Part shown: positions 43,262-54,735 of the stretch, piece after piece
Position numbering within the stretch: position 1 is the first letter of the stretch
How the letters are laid out: the number at the start of each line of letters is the position of its first letter
Assembly (NCBI RefSeq): GCF_014982975.1
Contig: NZ_JADCKL010000004.1
Location: 124,001-188,000, forward strand
Source: Claveliimonas monacensis
Lineage (GTDB): Bacteria > Bacillota > Clostridia > Lachnospirales > Lachnospiraceae
DNA: 64,000 nucleotides
Direction: 5' to 3'
The notes under the pieces: generated by a model
The model's database searches: none
What the model saw: only the letters and a program-made list of their open reading frames with translations
What the model was told of the DNA's origin: nothing
Program-made: the position numbers and the translations under genes

Positions 43262-45505
43262 TTATTCTACCGCCTTCAAAAGGAACAGCCTGGAGTCAAA
43301 GTCCCGGGGCGCCTGCTCCCGGTCTGTCACCTCCCCGGCAGTTCCGTCTGTCGTGATAAGGCCGATGTTCATCAGCTCATCGCCGTAAAAGCTTCCGTAC
43401 GGTTTCTCTGTCTCTTTTCTCACCTGGATCTCATATCTCGTCTCCGGGTCCAGCCCTTTGAGCGGAAGCCTTGTGTAAGCCAGGTTGGCGCCGGAGAGCG
43501 TCCTGTACCAGCCTGCCACAGCCTCCTTTTTGTCCGGGCTTACCGCCATCCAGGCGGTGACATTTCCCTCAAAAGGACTTTCCAGCCTGTAGAAGGTACC
43601 GAACTGGAGAAGCCGTCTGTATTTTTTCATAAAGCGGATCTGTTTCTTCACCGCCTCCTGCTCCTCATCCGTCAGCGTATTCAGATCCAGCTCGTAGCCA
43701 AATGTTCCGAAAAAGGCCACATTGGCTCTTGTGTGAAGGGGCGCCGTCCTGCCTGTCTGGTGATTGGGGATGGTGGACACATGACTGCCCATGCTGCTCA
43801 CCGGATAGCAGTAGGAGCTGCCGTACTGGATCTTCAGTCTCTCCACCGCATCTGTGTCATCACTTGTCCATGCCTGGGGCGCGTAGTACAGCATCCCCGG
43901 GTCGAACCTGGCCCCGCCGCTTGCGCAGGACTCGAAAAGAACATGGGGGAACTCCCTTGTCAGCCTTTCGTACAGGCTGTACACGCCGAGAATATACCGG
44001 TGGAACACTTCCCCCTGCCGGTCCGCCGGAAGCGCCACAGAGAAGCACTCTGTAATGCTCCGGTTCATGTCCCATTTAATATAGGAAATCTTTGCCTCTG
44101 ACAGGATCTTTCTCATCATATTGTAAATGCAGTCCACCACTTCTTCCCGGGAGAAATCCAGCACATACTGGTATCTGCCGTGAGAAGTGGCTCTTCCCGG
44201 CACATGGAGGATCCAGTCCGGGTGGGCCCGGTAGAGATCTGAGTCTTTGTTCACCATCTCCGGCTCAAACCAGAGACCGAACTTCATTCCCATATCCTCG
44301 ATCTTCTGCGCCAGACCAGTGATCCCCTCCGGCAGCCTTTCTGTGTTGGGTGTCCAGTCACCAAGACCTGCCCGGTCGCTGCACCGCGCGCCGAACCAGC
44401 CGTCGTCCAGGACGAACATCTCCACGCCGCACGCCTTTGCCTTTCCGGCAATCTCCAGGATCTTCTCCTCTGTAAAGTCAAAGTAGGTGGCTTCCCAGTT
44501 GTTGATAAGGATGGGGCGCTCCCGGTCCCTCCAGTATCCCCTGGCCAGCCTTTTCTGATACAGCCGGTGGAAGGTCTGGCTCAGATCATTCAGTCCTCGG
44601 TCTGTGTAGACCATCACCGCCTCCGGTGTCTGGAAAGTCTCCCCGGGCTCCAGCTTCCAGTCAAAGCCGTCCGGGTGGATCCCCAGAAGCACTCTTGTGG
44701 TGTCGTGGGCCCCCACTTCCGCCTGGGCCAGGAAATTGCCGCTGTACACAAGGCTGAAGCCTATGGCCTCCCCCTGGAATTCATCCGCATGGGGACGCTT
44801 CAGTATGACAAATGGATTATGCTCGTGGGAGGAGTGTCCTCTTCTGCTGCCCACAGACTGCACACCGTATTCCAGCTTTCTCACCCGGGTGTGTCTCTCT
44901 CTTGACCAGGCGCCGGAGAACTGCATCCACTCGTAGTCGTGGTCCGGCAGATCCATGCAAAGGCTCATGGCTGTCGTCAGATGCAGATCCTTCTCCCCTC
45001 TGTTCACAAATCTGGCACTCCGGGCAATGATCCCTCCTTTTGCAAAGATGGTGTAGGACAGCTCCAGGCCAAGCCCTGTCATCCCATCCTCCAGCGCCAC
45101 AGTCAGTGTCTCCGCCTCATCGTCAGCCTCCGTGTAGGTGGCCGGAAGTCCTTCCAGAGACGGCTTTCCTTTCCTTACCCTGTGTTCTTTATAGATAAAA
45201 TCCGAGATCCTGCTTCCGTCCTCCTGCAGAACCTCCACTGCCGGGGCGCGGTAATCCCCTGTTCCGTAAGAAGGATACTCCTGCTTGATATGTTCAAGGG
45301 AAAACGCCTTGTTGCCTTCAAACACGCAGGACGCCATGGGCCTGGGCAGGCTCTCTAGCAGATAGGAAAAATCCTCCCTGTCATGTACCCTTTTTCCAAA
45401 ATAGAGCTGTCCCAGATGTCCGCTGGGAAGCACCTGCATGATATAACTGATCTCTTCATTATAAAGATGAAATGTCCTGTTCTCTTCTCTCCATACCATA
45501 CTCAT
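43262..45505 (-). CDS. Second GH36 alpha-galactosidase
   Basis: 747 residues from the ATG at 45505 (AGGAGG 10 nt upstream). Same family as the enzyme at 36.1-38.3 kb but clearly diverged: catalytic KWDMNRSITE (nucleophile Asp), CASGGARFD, and TSDDTDAVERL (acid/base Asp) replace KWDMNR, CSGGGGRFD and CSDNTDP. No signal peptide. It pairs with the downstream-facing lac genes and an AraC gene rather than with the ABC operon, so it may act on different galactosides. The minus strand has a TATAAT about 60 nt upstream but no clear -35. Confidence 0.94.
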   Translation of the reverse strand: MSMVWREENRTFHLYNEEISYIMQVLPSGHLGQLYFGKRVHDREDFSYLLESLPRPMASCVFEGNKAFSLEHIKQEYPSYGTGDYRAPAVEVLQEDGSRISDFIYKEHRVRKGKPSLEGLPATYTEADDEAETLTVALEDGMTGLGLELSYTIFAKGGIIARSARFVNRGEKDLHLTTAMSLCMDLPDHDYEWMQFSGAWSRERHTRVRKLEYGVQSVGSRRGHSSHEHNPFVILKRPHADEFQGEAIGFSLVYSGNFLAQAEVGAHDTTRVLLGIHPDGFDWKLEPGETFQTPEAVMVYTDRGLNDLSQTFHRLYQKRLARGYWRDRERPILINNWEATYFDFTEEKILEIAGKAKACGVEMFVLDDGWFGARCSDRAGLGDWTPNTERLPEGITGLAQKIEDMGMKFGLWFEPEMVNKDSDLYRAHPDWILHVPGRATSHGRYQYVLDFSREEVVDCIYNMMRKILSEAKISYIKWDMNRSITECFSVALPADRQGEVFHRYILGVYSLYERLTREFPHVLFESCASGGARFDPGMLYYAPQAWTSDDTDAVERLKIQYGSSYCYPVSSMGSHVSTIPNHQTGRTAPLHTRANVAFFGTFGYELDLNTLTDEEQEAVKKQIRFMKKYRRLLQFGTFYRLESPFEGNVTAWMAVSPDKKEAVAGWYRTLSGANLAYTRLPLKGLDPETRYEIQVRKETEKPYGSFYGDELMNIGLITTDGTAGEVTDREQAPRDFDSRLFLLKAVE

Positions 45506-45614
45506 CTCTCTTCTGCCTCCTGTCTGAAAAGTCTTTTGTCTCTTCGCTTTACTGCTCCCACCATTATATATAAAAGGGAGCTCCTGCAACAGGTTATTAC
45601 GTGATAAAAAACAG

Positions 45615-46457
45615 TCAGAATGTTAACTGACGCTCTTCGTTTTTCTTTCTGTAGGCAGAGGGCGTCACCCCCATCCTGGCCTTGAAGATCTTGGAAAATC
45701 CCAGCGTATCCTGGTAGCCGCAGGACATGGCCACGCTCTCTATGGACAGTTCCGTGATCTCCAGAAGCTGGGCGGCCCTTGTGATGCGGAAGCTGGTCAG
45801 ATACTCTTTGGGCGACAAGTGAAGATGTTCTTTAAAGAGGGTGCAGAGATAGCTCCTGTTGATGCCCACATAGTCGGCGATCTCCCCCACCTGCACCGGG
45901 TAGGAATAGTGGTTCTGGATATACTCCACCGCCTTACGGATATAGAGGTTGTCATCTTTTTCCTTCCGTCCCTCCCCGATCTCTATATTTTCTGCCAGCA
46001 CAGAGAAAAACTGGTAGAGCAGCCCTTCCAGCAGATACTCGTTTGCCACTGTGTAATTCTTGTTCTCCAGCATGGTCTGGACAATCTTCTCCAGCTTCTC
46101 TCCGTTGGAACACTGGTAGACAGGGTGTCCGCTGCCAAGGCCCAGATCCCGCAGGTACTCTCCTGCCCGCTCCCCGGAAAATCCGATCCACACGTACGTC
46201 CAGGGATCTTCTTTATCCGCCTCATAAAATGTCAGTACCTCCGGTTCAATGAGAAAGCCCTGTCCCCCGCGGAGCCGGTACTCCTCATTTCCCACCGTGA
46301 ACCGGCCCTTCCCTTTTATGATATAATGAAGAATATAATTGGGTCTGACCGCAGGGCCGAAGCTGTGCAGGGGCAGGCACCGGGCGTAGCCGCAGAAGCA
46401 AAGATACAGATCTGAAAATTTTCTGTTTTTTAACTGCAATACATGTGCGTCTTCCAT
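45615..46457 (-). CDS. AraC-family regulator
   Basis: 280 residues. Cupin-like N-terminal domain (LHSFGPAVRPNYILHYIIKGKG; GQGFLIEPEVLTFYEAD; DPWTYVWIGFSG) closely resembling the regulator at 41600, followed by the HTH pair (PVQVGEIADYVGINRSYLCTLF; SIESVAMSCGYQDTLGFSKIF; GVTPSAYRKK). GGAGGAG precedes the ATG. Upstream of the second alpha-galactosidase and downstream of lacZ, all on the minus strand; likely controls one or both. Confidence 0.93.
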   Translation of the reverse strand: MEDAHVLQLKNRKFSDLYLCFCGYARCLPLHSFGPAVRPNYILHYIIKGKGRFTVGNEEYRLRGGQGFLIEPEVLTFYEADKEDPWTYVWIGFSGERAGEYLRDLGLGSGHPVYQCSNGEKLEKIVQTMLENKNYTVANEYLLEGLLYQFFSVLAENIEIGEGRKEKDDNLYIRKAVEYIQNHYSYPVQVGEIADYVGINRSYLCTLFKEHLHLSPKEYLTSFRITRAAQLLEITELSIESVAMSCGYQDTLGFSKIFKARMGVTPSAYRKKNEERQLTF

Positions 46458-46476
46458 ACAAAACTCCTCCGGCTTT

Positions 46477-46719
46477 TTACTCTCTCAAAGGCAATAAGAT
46501 GGTGATCTTCGTTCCCTCGTTCTCCTGGCTGACAATATTGATGCCGTAGTCCATCCCGTAGATCATCTTGATCCAGTTGTCCACATTGTTGACCCCGATG
46601 CCTGTGAAATGCTCTGTCTTCTGCCCGTTTTTCCCCCGGATATCCATGAGCTTCTCCGTGGTCATGCCGACGCCGTCGTCTTCAATGTCTACAATTACTA
46701 CTTTGCAATACTCACTCAT
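46477..46719 (-). pseudogene. Remnant of a sensor histidine kinase (C-terminal ATPase end)
   Basis: 80 codons matching only the C-terminal half of the HATPase domain of a YesM/LytS-type kinase: the G1 box EDDGVGM, G2 box GIGVNNV and G3 GTKITILLP are all present, but the N box, dimerisation region, sensor and membrane segments are missing. The frame is closed by TGA just two codons upstream of its first ATG and there is no ribosome site. It therefore looks like the tail left after a 5' deletion. No response regulator remains beside it. Confidence 0.85.
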
Positions 46720-46740
46720 ATTTCACACAAAAGAAACTGG

Positions 46741-46765
46741 GCGCATGCCTTATGAAAGCACGCGC
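46741..46765 (-). terminator. Weak terminator-like hairpin after lacZ
   Basis: RNA stem GCGCGUGC / GCAUGCGC (arms 46758-46765 and 46741-46748, one G-U pair), loop 9 nt, followed by an interrupted U-rich stretch (CCAGUUUCUUUU). May end lacZ transcription before the kinase remnant. Confidence 0.45.
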
Positions 46766-46779
46766 CGCGGCTCACTCCT

Positions 46780-49818
<3,039 letters not shown>

Positions 49819-49823
49819 CTAAG

Positions 49824-50012
49824 TTAGCCCTTCACGGATCCTGTCATTCCGGCCACAAACTGCTTCTGCATGAAGAAGAAGATTAGTGCCGTGGGGATGG
49901 TCATGATCAGAACGGCCACCATCATCATACCATAATCCGGCGTATAAGATGAACCCATTGCTGAAATGACAAGGGGCAGTGTTCTCTTTTCCGGTGACTG
50001 CAGCGCGATAGT
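49824..50012 (-). pseudogene. Remnant of a carbohydrate ABC permease (MalG/LacG type), C-terminal 62 residues
   Basis: Read backwards from the stop at 49824-49826, the minus strand encodes a clean permease C-terminus: QSPEKRTLPLVISAMGSSY, a membrane helix MMVAVLIMTIPTALIFFFMQ and the family's terminal KQFVAGMTGSVKG. Upstream of about 50012 the reading frame stays open for some codons but the homology stops abruptly; there is no start and the other 200 residues are absent. The sequence is well conserved, so the deletion looks recent. Located 23 nt before lacZ. Confidence 0.9.
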
Positions 50013-50098
50013 CCTGCTACGCCTTTTGATTTGTCTGTACGAAGGAAATATTTCAGAGTATAATGAAAAAAAGACCCCCGGAAAAGAGGAGAAATCAG

Positions 50099-51274
50099 AT
50101 GAAAAATATCCGGAACCGCTATCTTGTGCTGACTGCGGCCACTATCGTCAATTTTGTCCATGGAAATCCATATATCTGGACTGTCTTCCAGCCTTACGTG
50201 AAGGAGGAGTACGGTCTTACCACGGCTGCCTCCAGCCAGCCCTTCACCATTATCATCGGCATTTTCGCCGTGGGCAACATGCTGGGCGGCTGCCTCCAGC
50301 ACAAAGTGGGAGCCAGGAAGACCATCTTCCTTGGCAGCTTTGTCATGTGTGCCGGCTTTTTCCTGGCGGCCATGGCTCCCCGCTCCATGCCCTGGCTCAT
50401 CGATCTTGGCTACGGGGCTCTGGGGGGACTGGGTTCCGGCTGCGCCTTCAGTATGCTGACGGCTGTTCCCCAGGCCTGGTTCCCGGACCGCCGGGGTATG
50501 GTCTCCGGCATCACCATCGGCATGGTGGGGCTCTCCGGCATTCTTATGAACCCCTTGTGCGACTGGTTCCTCTCCTCCTTCGGCTACCGGACGGCCATGC
50601 TTCTTGTCACTTTGATCTACGCCGTCTTAAGCCTGGGCGGTTTCTTTGTCACAGAACCTCCCGCAGACGCCTTTGAGGAGGTCTCTTCTTCTGCTCCAAA
50701 GCAGGATCCCTCCGCGAACATGCTCGGCAGACAGTACACACCCGGCCAGATGATGCGCACAAAGACCTTCTATATCATCAGCCTTGCCATGGCTCTGGCT
50801 GTCCCGGCCTACGTGCTGGTCAATCCTGTCATGAAATCCCTGGGCATGGAGAGAGGCCTTACTTCCGGGCAGGCACTGGCCGCCGTCATGGCTGCCTCCG
50901 TGGCCAACATCATCGGCCGCTTTGCCCTGCCCTGGCTGTCAGACCGGACCGGACGCCGGAAAGTGCTCTTCGCCCTCTATCTTCTGGCCGCTGTCTCTGT
51001 CCTTGGACTTACCCGGGCCACCGGCCTTCTCTTCGTCCTGCTTGCCTCGGCTGTCTGCCTTGTGTACGGCGGCGTGGTCAGCATCTTCCCGGTGGTGGTG
51101 TCAGACCACTTCGGCACCCGGCACCAGGGCACCAACTACGGCGCGGTCATGATCGGCTACGGGCTGGCCTCCATCCTGTGCCCGCTTCTGCTGACCCTGG
51201 CCGGCCAGAACCTCTCTCTTGTCATAGCGGGAGCTGCCAGCGCTGCCGGTCTTCTCCTGCTGAGATACTTCTGA
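50099..51274 (+). CDS. MFS transporter, OFA (oxalate/formate antiporter)-like
   Basis: 391 residues from the ATG at 50099 (GAGGAG 8 nt upstream; the ATG at 50063 overlaps the probable -10). Twelve membrane segments; N-terminal RNRYLVLTAATIVNFVHGNPYIWTVF-type start (shown in parts: NFVHGNPYIW, YGLTTAASS), PQAWFPDRRGMVSGI and the second-half GRFALPWLSDRTGRRKVLF are typical of the OFA group, whose members carry organic anions. Actual substrate unknown. It is transcribed away from the lac remnant and its promoter region (TATAAT at 50059-50064) abuts the break point of the deleted permease. Confidence 0.85.
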   Translation: MKNIRNRYLVLTAATIVNFVHGNPYIWTVFQPYVKEEYGLTTAASSQPFTIIIGIFAVGNMLGGCLQHKVGARKTIFLGSFVMCAGFFLAAMAPRSMPWLIDLGYGALGGLGSGCAFSMLTAVPQAWFPDRRGMVSGITIGMVGLSGILMNPLCDWFLSSFGYRTAMLLVTLIYAVLSLGGFFVTEPPADAFEEVSSSAPKQDPSANMLGRQYTPGQMMRTKTFYIISLAMALAVPAYVLVNPVMKSLGMERGLTSGQALAAVMAASVANIIGRFALPWLSDRTGRRKVLFALYLLAAVSVLGLTRATGLLFVLLASAVCLVYGGVVSIFPVVVSDHFGTRHQGTNYGAVMIGYGLASILCPLLLTLAGQNLSLVIAGAASAAGLLLLRYF

Positions 51275-51303
51275 CCGCTTCCGGCCCCGGTTTCCCGGTG
51301 CCC

Positions 51304-51930
51304 TTAATAGATGCGCCAGGACGGGAAGGGCAGATCTACCACCCGGGTGCACACCTGCTCCAGCAGGCTGTCGTCATGGCTCACCACCAGCAATCCCAGG
51401 GAGCGTCTCTTCGCCTCCGCAAGGAGGAACTGCCAGATCTGGGCCTGGGTCACCAGATCCAGCATGGCAGAGATCTCGTCGCAGAGGAGGAACTTTACTC
51501 CCGGATGAAGGGCTCTTGCCAGGCAGAACCGCTGCAGTTCCCCGCCGGACAGCTCTGACGGAAACCGCTCCAGCCAGCCCTCTTCTATGTGGAGTTCCCT
51601 TTTCAGTCTCTCCTCCACCTGCCCTGCCTCATCAAGGGTTGTCCCCAGCCGCAAAAGGGGATCCACCACGGTCTCCGGATGCTGCCAGACCATCTGCACC
51701 GGGCAGGCTCCCCTGTAGGATCCCAGGGGCTTCCCATCCAGAAGGATCTCCCCTTTCACCGGCTTCTCATACCCTGCCAGCAGCCTGCAAAGGGTCGTCT
51801 TGCCCCGCCCGCTGGGAGCCTTCAGTCCCACCCGCTCCCCGGAGGAGACGGACAGGCTGAACTGGTCCAGCACAGGGGCTTTCTTTTTTCCTTTATAATA
51901 GAACGTCACATTTCTTGCTTCCAGCGTCAT
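51304..51930 (-). CDS. Nickel/peptide-type ABC transporter ATPase (second subunit)
   Basis: 208-residue ATPase of the OppF/NikE type. Walker A APSGRGKTTL, signature LSGGELQR, Walker B FLLCDEIS, H-loop VVSHDD. Start at 51930 is set by GGAGGAGG and the ATGA overlap with the upstream ATPase. It is shorter than most OppF proteins and lacks their C-terminal zinc/peptide module. Last gene of the lar-nickel unit; 29 nt separate it from the convergent MFS gene. Confidence 0.9.
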   Translation of the reverse strand: MTLEARNVTFYYKGKKKAPVLDQFSLSVSSGERVGLKAPSGRGKTTLCRLLAGYEKPVKGEILLDGKPLGSYRGACPVQMVWQHPETVVDPLLRLGTTLDEAGQVEERLKRELHIEEGWLERFPSELSGGELQRFCLARALHPGVKFLLCDEISAMLDLVTQAQIWQFLLAEAKRRSLGLLVVSHDDSLLEQVCTRVVDLPFPSWRIY

Positions 51931-52883
51931 ACATTTCCCTCCTCCGGATACAGACAGCGCACCAGGCCGCCCCGGATCTGCCGCACAGGAATATGCTCCG
52001 TGCTCACGCACGCTTCCTGGCAGGCCTGGCACTGCCCCGCAAAGGGACAGCCAGAAGAAACCGTGCCCGGGTAGGGCTGGCTTCCCTGGATAGGAGCAAA
52101 CCCGTGGACAGGCATGGCCCGAAACAAGGCCTTTGTAAAAGGATGGCGGAGCCTCTCCGGATCCTCAAAGTCTGCCGCCAGGGCCTCCTCAATGGTCTCC
52201 CCGGCGTAGAACACGGCCACCCGGTCCGCAATGGTCAGCGCCAGCCCCAGGTCGTGGGTGATAAAAAGCACCCCTGCTCCGCCCCGGGCCAGCTCCCGGA
52301 AATGTCCCAGGATCCGCCTGGCGGCCCCCACGTCCAGTCCCGGAGTAGGTTCATCCGCAATGATGAGATCCGGCTTATCCATGACAGCGGAGGCGATCAG
52401 CACCCGGCGGGCCATGCCGCCGGAAAGCTCAAAAGGATAAAGCCCTTCCGTCTCCGGCCCCAGACCGTACCGGTCCAGCACCTCCCGGCACCGCCTTACC
52501 GTCTCTTCATCCTTTCTTCCCCGGCAGAGCTGCTCTCCCACCTTCATAAGGGGATCCAGGTAGGTGACGCCCTGGGGGATAAGGGCGATCTGCCTTCCCC
52601 GCAGCTTTTCTGCCCGCTCTTTTGTCAGCGGTTCTCCCCGGTAGAACATCTCGCCTTCCATCCGGCTGTTGTAGGGCAGGATGCCCAGGATCCCGTGGGC
52701 CAGAAGGCTTTTCCCGGAGCCGCTGGCTCCCACCACCGCCACCACTTCCCCGGGGTGTACGCGCAGATCCAGATCCCGGATCACAGGCAGCTTTCTTCTT
52801 CTGATCCCCCGCTCATACCGGGTAAAATAGATGGACACATGCCGGATGTCCAGTATGGTTTCTCTGTTCTTTTCTTTCTCCAT
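51927..52883 (-). CDS. Nickel/peptide-type ABC transporter ATPase (first subunit)
   Basis: 318-residue ATPase of the OppD/NikD type: Walker A GASGSGKSLLAHG, signature LSGGMARR, Walker B LIIADEPTPGLD, H-loop FITHDLG. The C-terminal oligopeptide-transporter domain has the cysteine cluster CPFAGQCQACQEAC. Of three in-frame ATGs, 52883 is best placed (7 nt from GGGGG at 52891-52895). Overlaps the second ATPase by 4 nt. Confidence 0.92.
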   Translation of the reverse strand: MEKEKNRETILDIRHVSIYFTRYERGIRRRKLPVIRDLDLRVHPGEVVAVVGASGSGKSLLAHGILGILPYNSRMEGEMFYRGEPLTKERAEKLRGRQIALIPQGVTYLDPLMKVGEQLCRGRKDEETVRRCREVLDRYGLGPETEGLYPFELSGGMARRVLIASAVMDKPDLIIADEPTPGLDVGAARRILGHFRELARGGAGVLFITHDLGLALTIADRVAVFYAGETIEEALAADFEDPERLRHPFTKALFRAMPVHGFAPIQGSQPYPGTVSSGCPFAGQCQACQEACVSTEHIPVRQIRGGLVRCLYPEEGNV

Positions 52884-52898
52884 CATCATTCCCCCTGT

Positions 52899-53744
52899 CT
52901 ACTCATGGACGCTGGACGGGTCCAGCAGATACCGCACCCGCTCTCCCAGCAGGGCGAAAAGCCCCACCACCAGCACAAGGGAGAGTCCCGGAAAGAGGGC
53001 CAGCCACCACCGCCCCGTGGTCAGATACTGCATGCTCTCCGACAGGATCACGCCGATGGCCGGCTGCTCAGAGGACAGCCCGAAGCCCAGGAACGTGACG
53101 CTGGCCTCGTGAAGGATGGCGTGAGGGAACAGAAGGATCAGCCCGGTGAGAAACTGGGGGAACAGGTGAGGCAGCATATGCCGGCCTGCGATCTGCAGTT
53201 TTGACACCCCCAGCTTCTCCGCCACAAGGATGTAAGGGGTGTTCCGAAGCTGCAGCACCTCCCCCCGGATCACCCTGGCAAGGGAAGGCCAGTGGCTTAA
53301 GGACACACCTGCCACCACCCCGGCAAATCCACGTCCGCAGGCGATAGAGATCAACATCACAAGAAGGATGTGGGGGATGCCCATGACCAGGTCAATGCAC
53401 CAGGATATGACGCTGTCCGCCCGCCTCCCCAGAGTGGCCGCCGCCGTCCCCAGCACCAGGGCCGCCGCCGCGCTGACAGCCGCTGTCAGAACACCGATCC
53501 GGATACTTAAGGAGAGACCTGCAATGGTCCTTATAAACATATCCCGGCCCATCCAGTCTGTCCCGAACCAGAATGCCCGCCCCGGAGCCAGGTTGGTCCT
53601 TGTAAAATCTGTCACCGCGGCCTGCTCCTCCAGGAGAACCCCTGCCACCGTGATGCCGGCCAGGATCACCAGGGACACAAGCAGGAAAAGGAGGGTGCTC
53701 TGCCTGCGGTTCAGAAAGAAGCAGCTTCTTGATTTTCCCGTCAT
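52899..53744 (-). CDS. Nickel/peptide-type ABC transporter permease (NikC/DppC class)
   Basis: 281 residues, first membrane segment at about 14-36, extracytoplasmic FGTDWMGRDMFIR motif typical of DppC/NikC, five or six membrane segments and the EAA-like loop AEKLGVSKLQIAGRHMLPHL. AGGAGG is 8 nt before the ATG, which overlaps the nikB-like stop (ATGA). Confidence 0.93.
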   Translation of the reverse strand: MTGKSRSCFFLNRRQSTLLFLLVSLVILAGITVAGVLLEEQAAVTDFTRTNLAPGRAFWFGTDWMGRDMFIRTIAGLSLSIRIGVLTAAVSAAAALVLGTAAATLGRRADSVISWCIDLVMGIPHILLVMLISIACGRGFAGVVAGVSLSHWPSLARVIRGEVLQLRNTPYILVAEKLGVSKLQIAGRHMLPHLFPQFLTGLILLFPHAILHEASVTFLGFGLSSEQPAIGVILSESMQYLTTGRWWLALFPGLSLVLVVGLFALLGERVRYLLDPSSVHE

Positions 53745-54730
53745 TTTGCAGCCCTCCTTCGTATCTTGGGATCCACCACGCCGTAGAGAAGATCCGCAGC
53801 CAGATTTCCCCCGAATACCATGGCGGAGGTGATAAGGGTGATGCTCATCAGCAGGGGAAGATCGCTGCCAAGCCCTGCCGTCACCGCGGCCTGCCCAAGC
53901 CCCGGGTAGGAGAACACCTGCTCCACCAGGACGGAGCCTCCGATGATCTCACTGACAGAACCCGCCTGCAGCGTGATGGCAGGCAGAGCCACGCCCCGCA
54001 GGCCATGTCTCCACACCACAGACTTCATGGACTCTCCTCTTGCCTTTGCAAAGAGCACATAGTCCGACTCCAGCACGTCGATCATTTTCTCCCTTGTGTG
54101 GAGGGCCATGTTAGCCACTCCTGTGATACTCAATGTCAGCGCCGGCAGGATGGCGTGCTGCAGACGGTCTGCCACAGAGACCATGCCGCTCTCCATCCCT
54201 ACCGGCACGGAGAGCCCCACAGGCAGCCATCCCAGCCATACGGAAAACACAAGCAGCAGAAGGATGGCCAGCCAGAAAGCCGGGGTGCTGGAGATGAGAA
54301 GGCACCAGCCCCGGATCAGCTTATCCGGCCACCGTCCCCGGCAGGCACCGGCCGCCATGCCCATCAGAAGCCCCAGCACCCCGGACAGGATCCAGGCTGT
54401 AAGGAGCAGAAGCAGGGAGCTGGAAAGCCGCTGCCAGATCACCGTGGTCACAGGCTGCCGGTAGAGAAGGGAGGTTCCCATATCCCCGTGGAGCAGATCC
54501 GTCAGCCATCCCGCGTATCTCTCCAGAGGAGGCGTGTCCACGCCCCAGTATGCTTCCAGATGCTCCACCTGCTCCTGGCTCATGGTGCCAAGAGCCACCT
54601 GCCCCACATTTGTCTGCAGCGGGTCCAGGGGGGAAGCGCTCATGAGAAGAAATGTGACCACGCTGACGCCCAGAAGAAGAAGCGCCATGCGCAGTATTTT
54701 TTTCGCCGCAAACTGAAGGCGGTGTTTCAA
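53741..54730 (-). CDS. Nickel/peptide-type ABC transporter permease (NikB/DppB class), TTG start
   Basis: 329 residues from a TTG at 54730: GGAAAGGA lies 9 nt upstream and the TTG is 5 nt after the binding-protein stop. The resulting N-terminus, LKHRLQFAAKKILRMALL, has the basic lead and first helix normal for NikB/DppB, whereas the longer frame to 54925 would add 65 Gly/Pro/Arg-rich residues inside the upstream gene. Motifs: LGVSVVTFLLMSASPLDP, QPVTTVIWQRLSSSLLLL, and the EAA loop ARGESMKSVVWRHGLRG. Confidence 0.9.
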   Translation of the reverse strand: MKHRLQFAAKKILRMALLLLGVSVVTFLLMSASPLDPLQTNVGQVALGTMSQEQVEHLEAYWGVDTPPLERYAGWLTDLLHGDMGTSLLYRQPVTTVIWQRLSSSLLLLLTAWILSGVLGLLMGMAAGACRGRWPDKLIRGWCLLISSTPAFWLAILLLLVFSVWLGWLPVGLSVPVGMESGMVSVADRLQHAILPALTLSITGVANMALHTREKMIDVLESDYVLFAKARGESMKSVVWRHGLRGVALPAITLQAGSVSEIIGGSVLVEQVFSYPGLGQAAVTAGLGSDLPLLMSITLITSAMVFGGNLAADLLYGVVDPKIRRRAAK

Positions 54731-54735
54731 GAAAA

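Noticed and set aside
46477-46719. Functional small histidine-kinase-like ATPase
   Set aside because: N box and dimerisation domain are missing, no ribosome site, and a stop lies directly upstream; better explained as a remnant.
49925-50302. Open frame of 125 codons on the minus strand across the permease remnant and the start of the MFS gene
   Set aside because: It is in a different frame from the recognisable permease tail, has no family resemblance, and runs antisense to the MFS gene.
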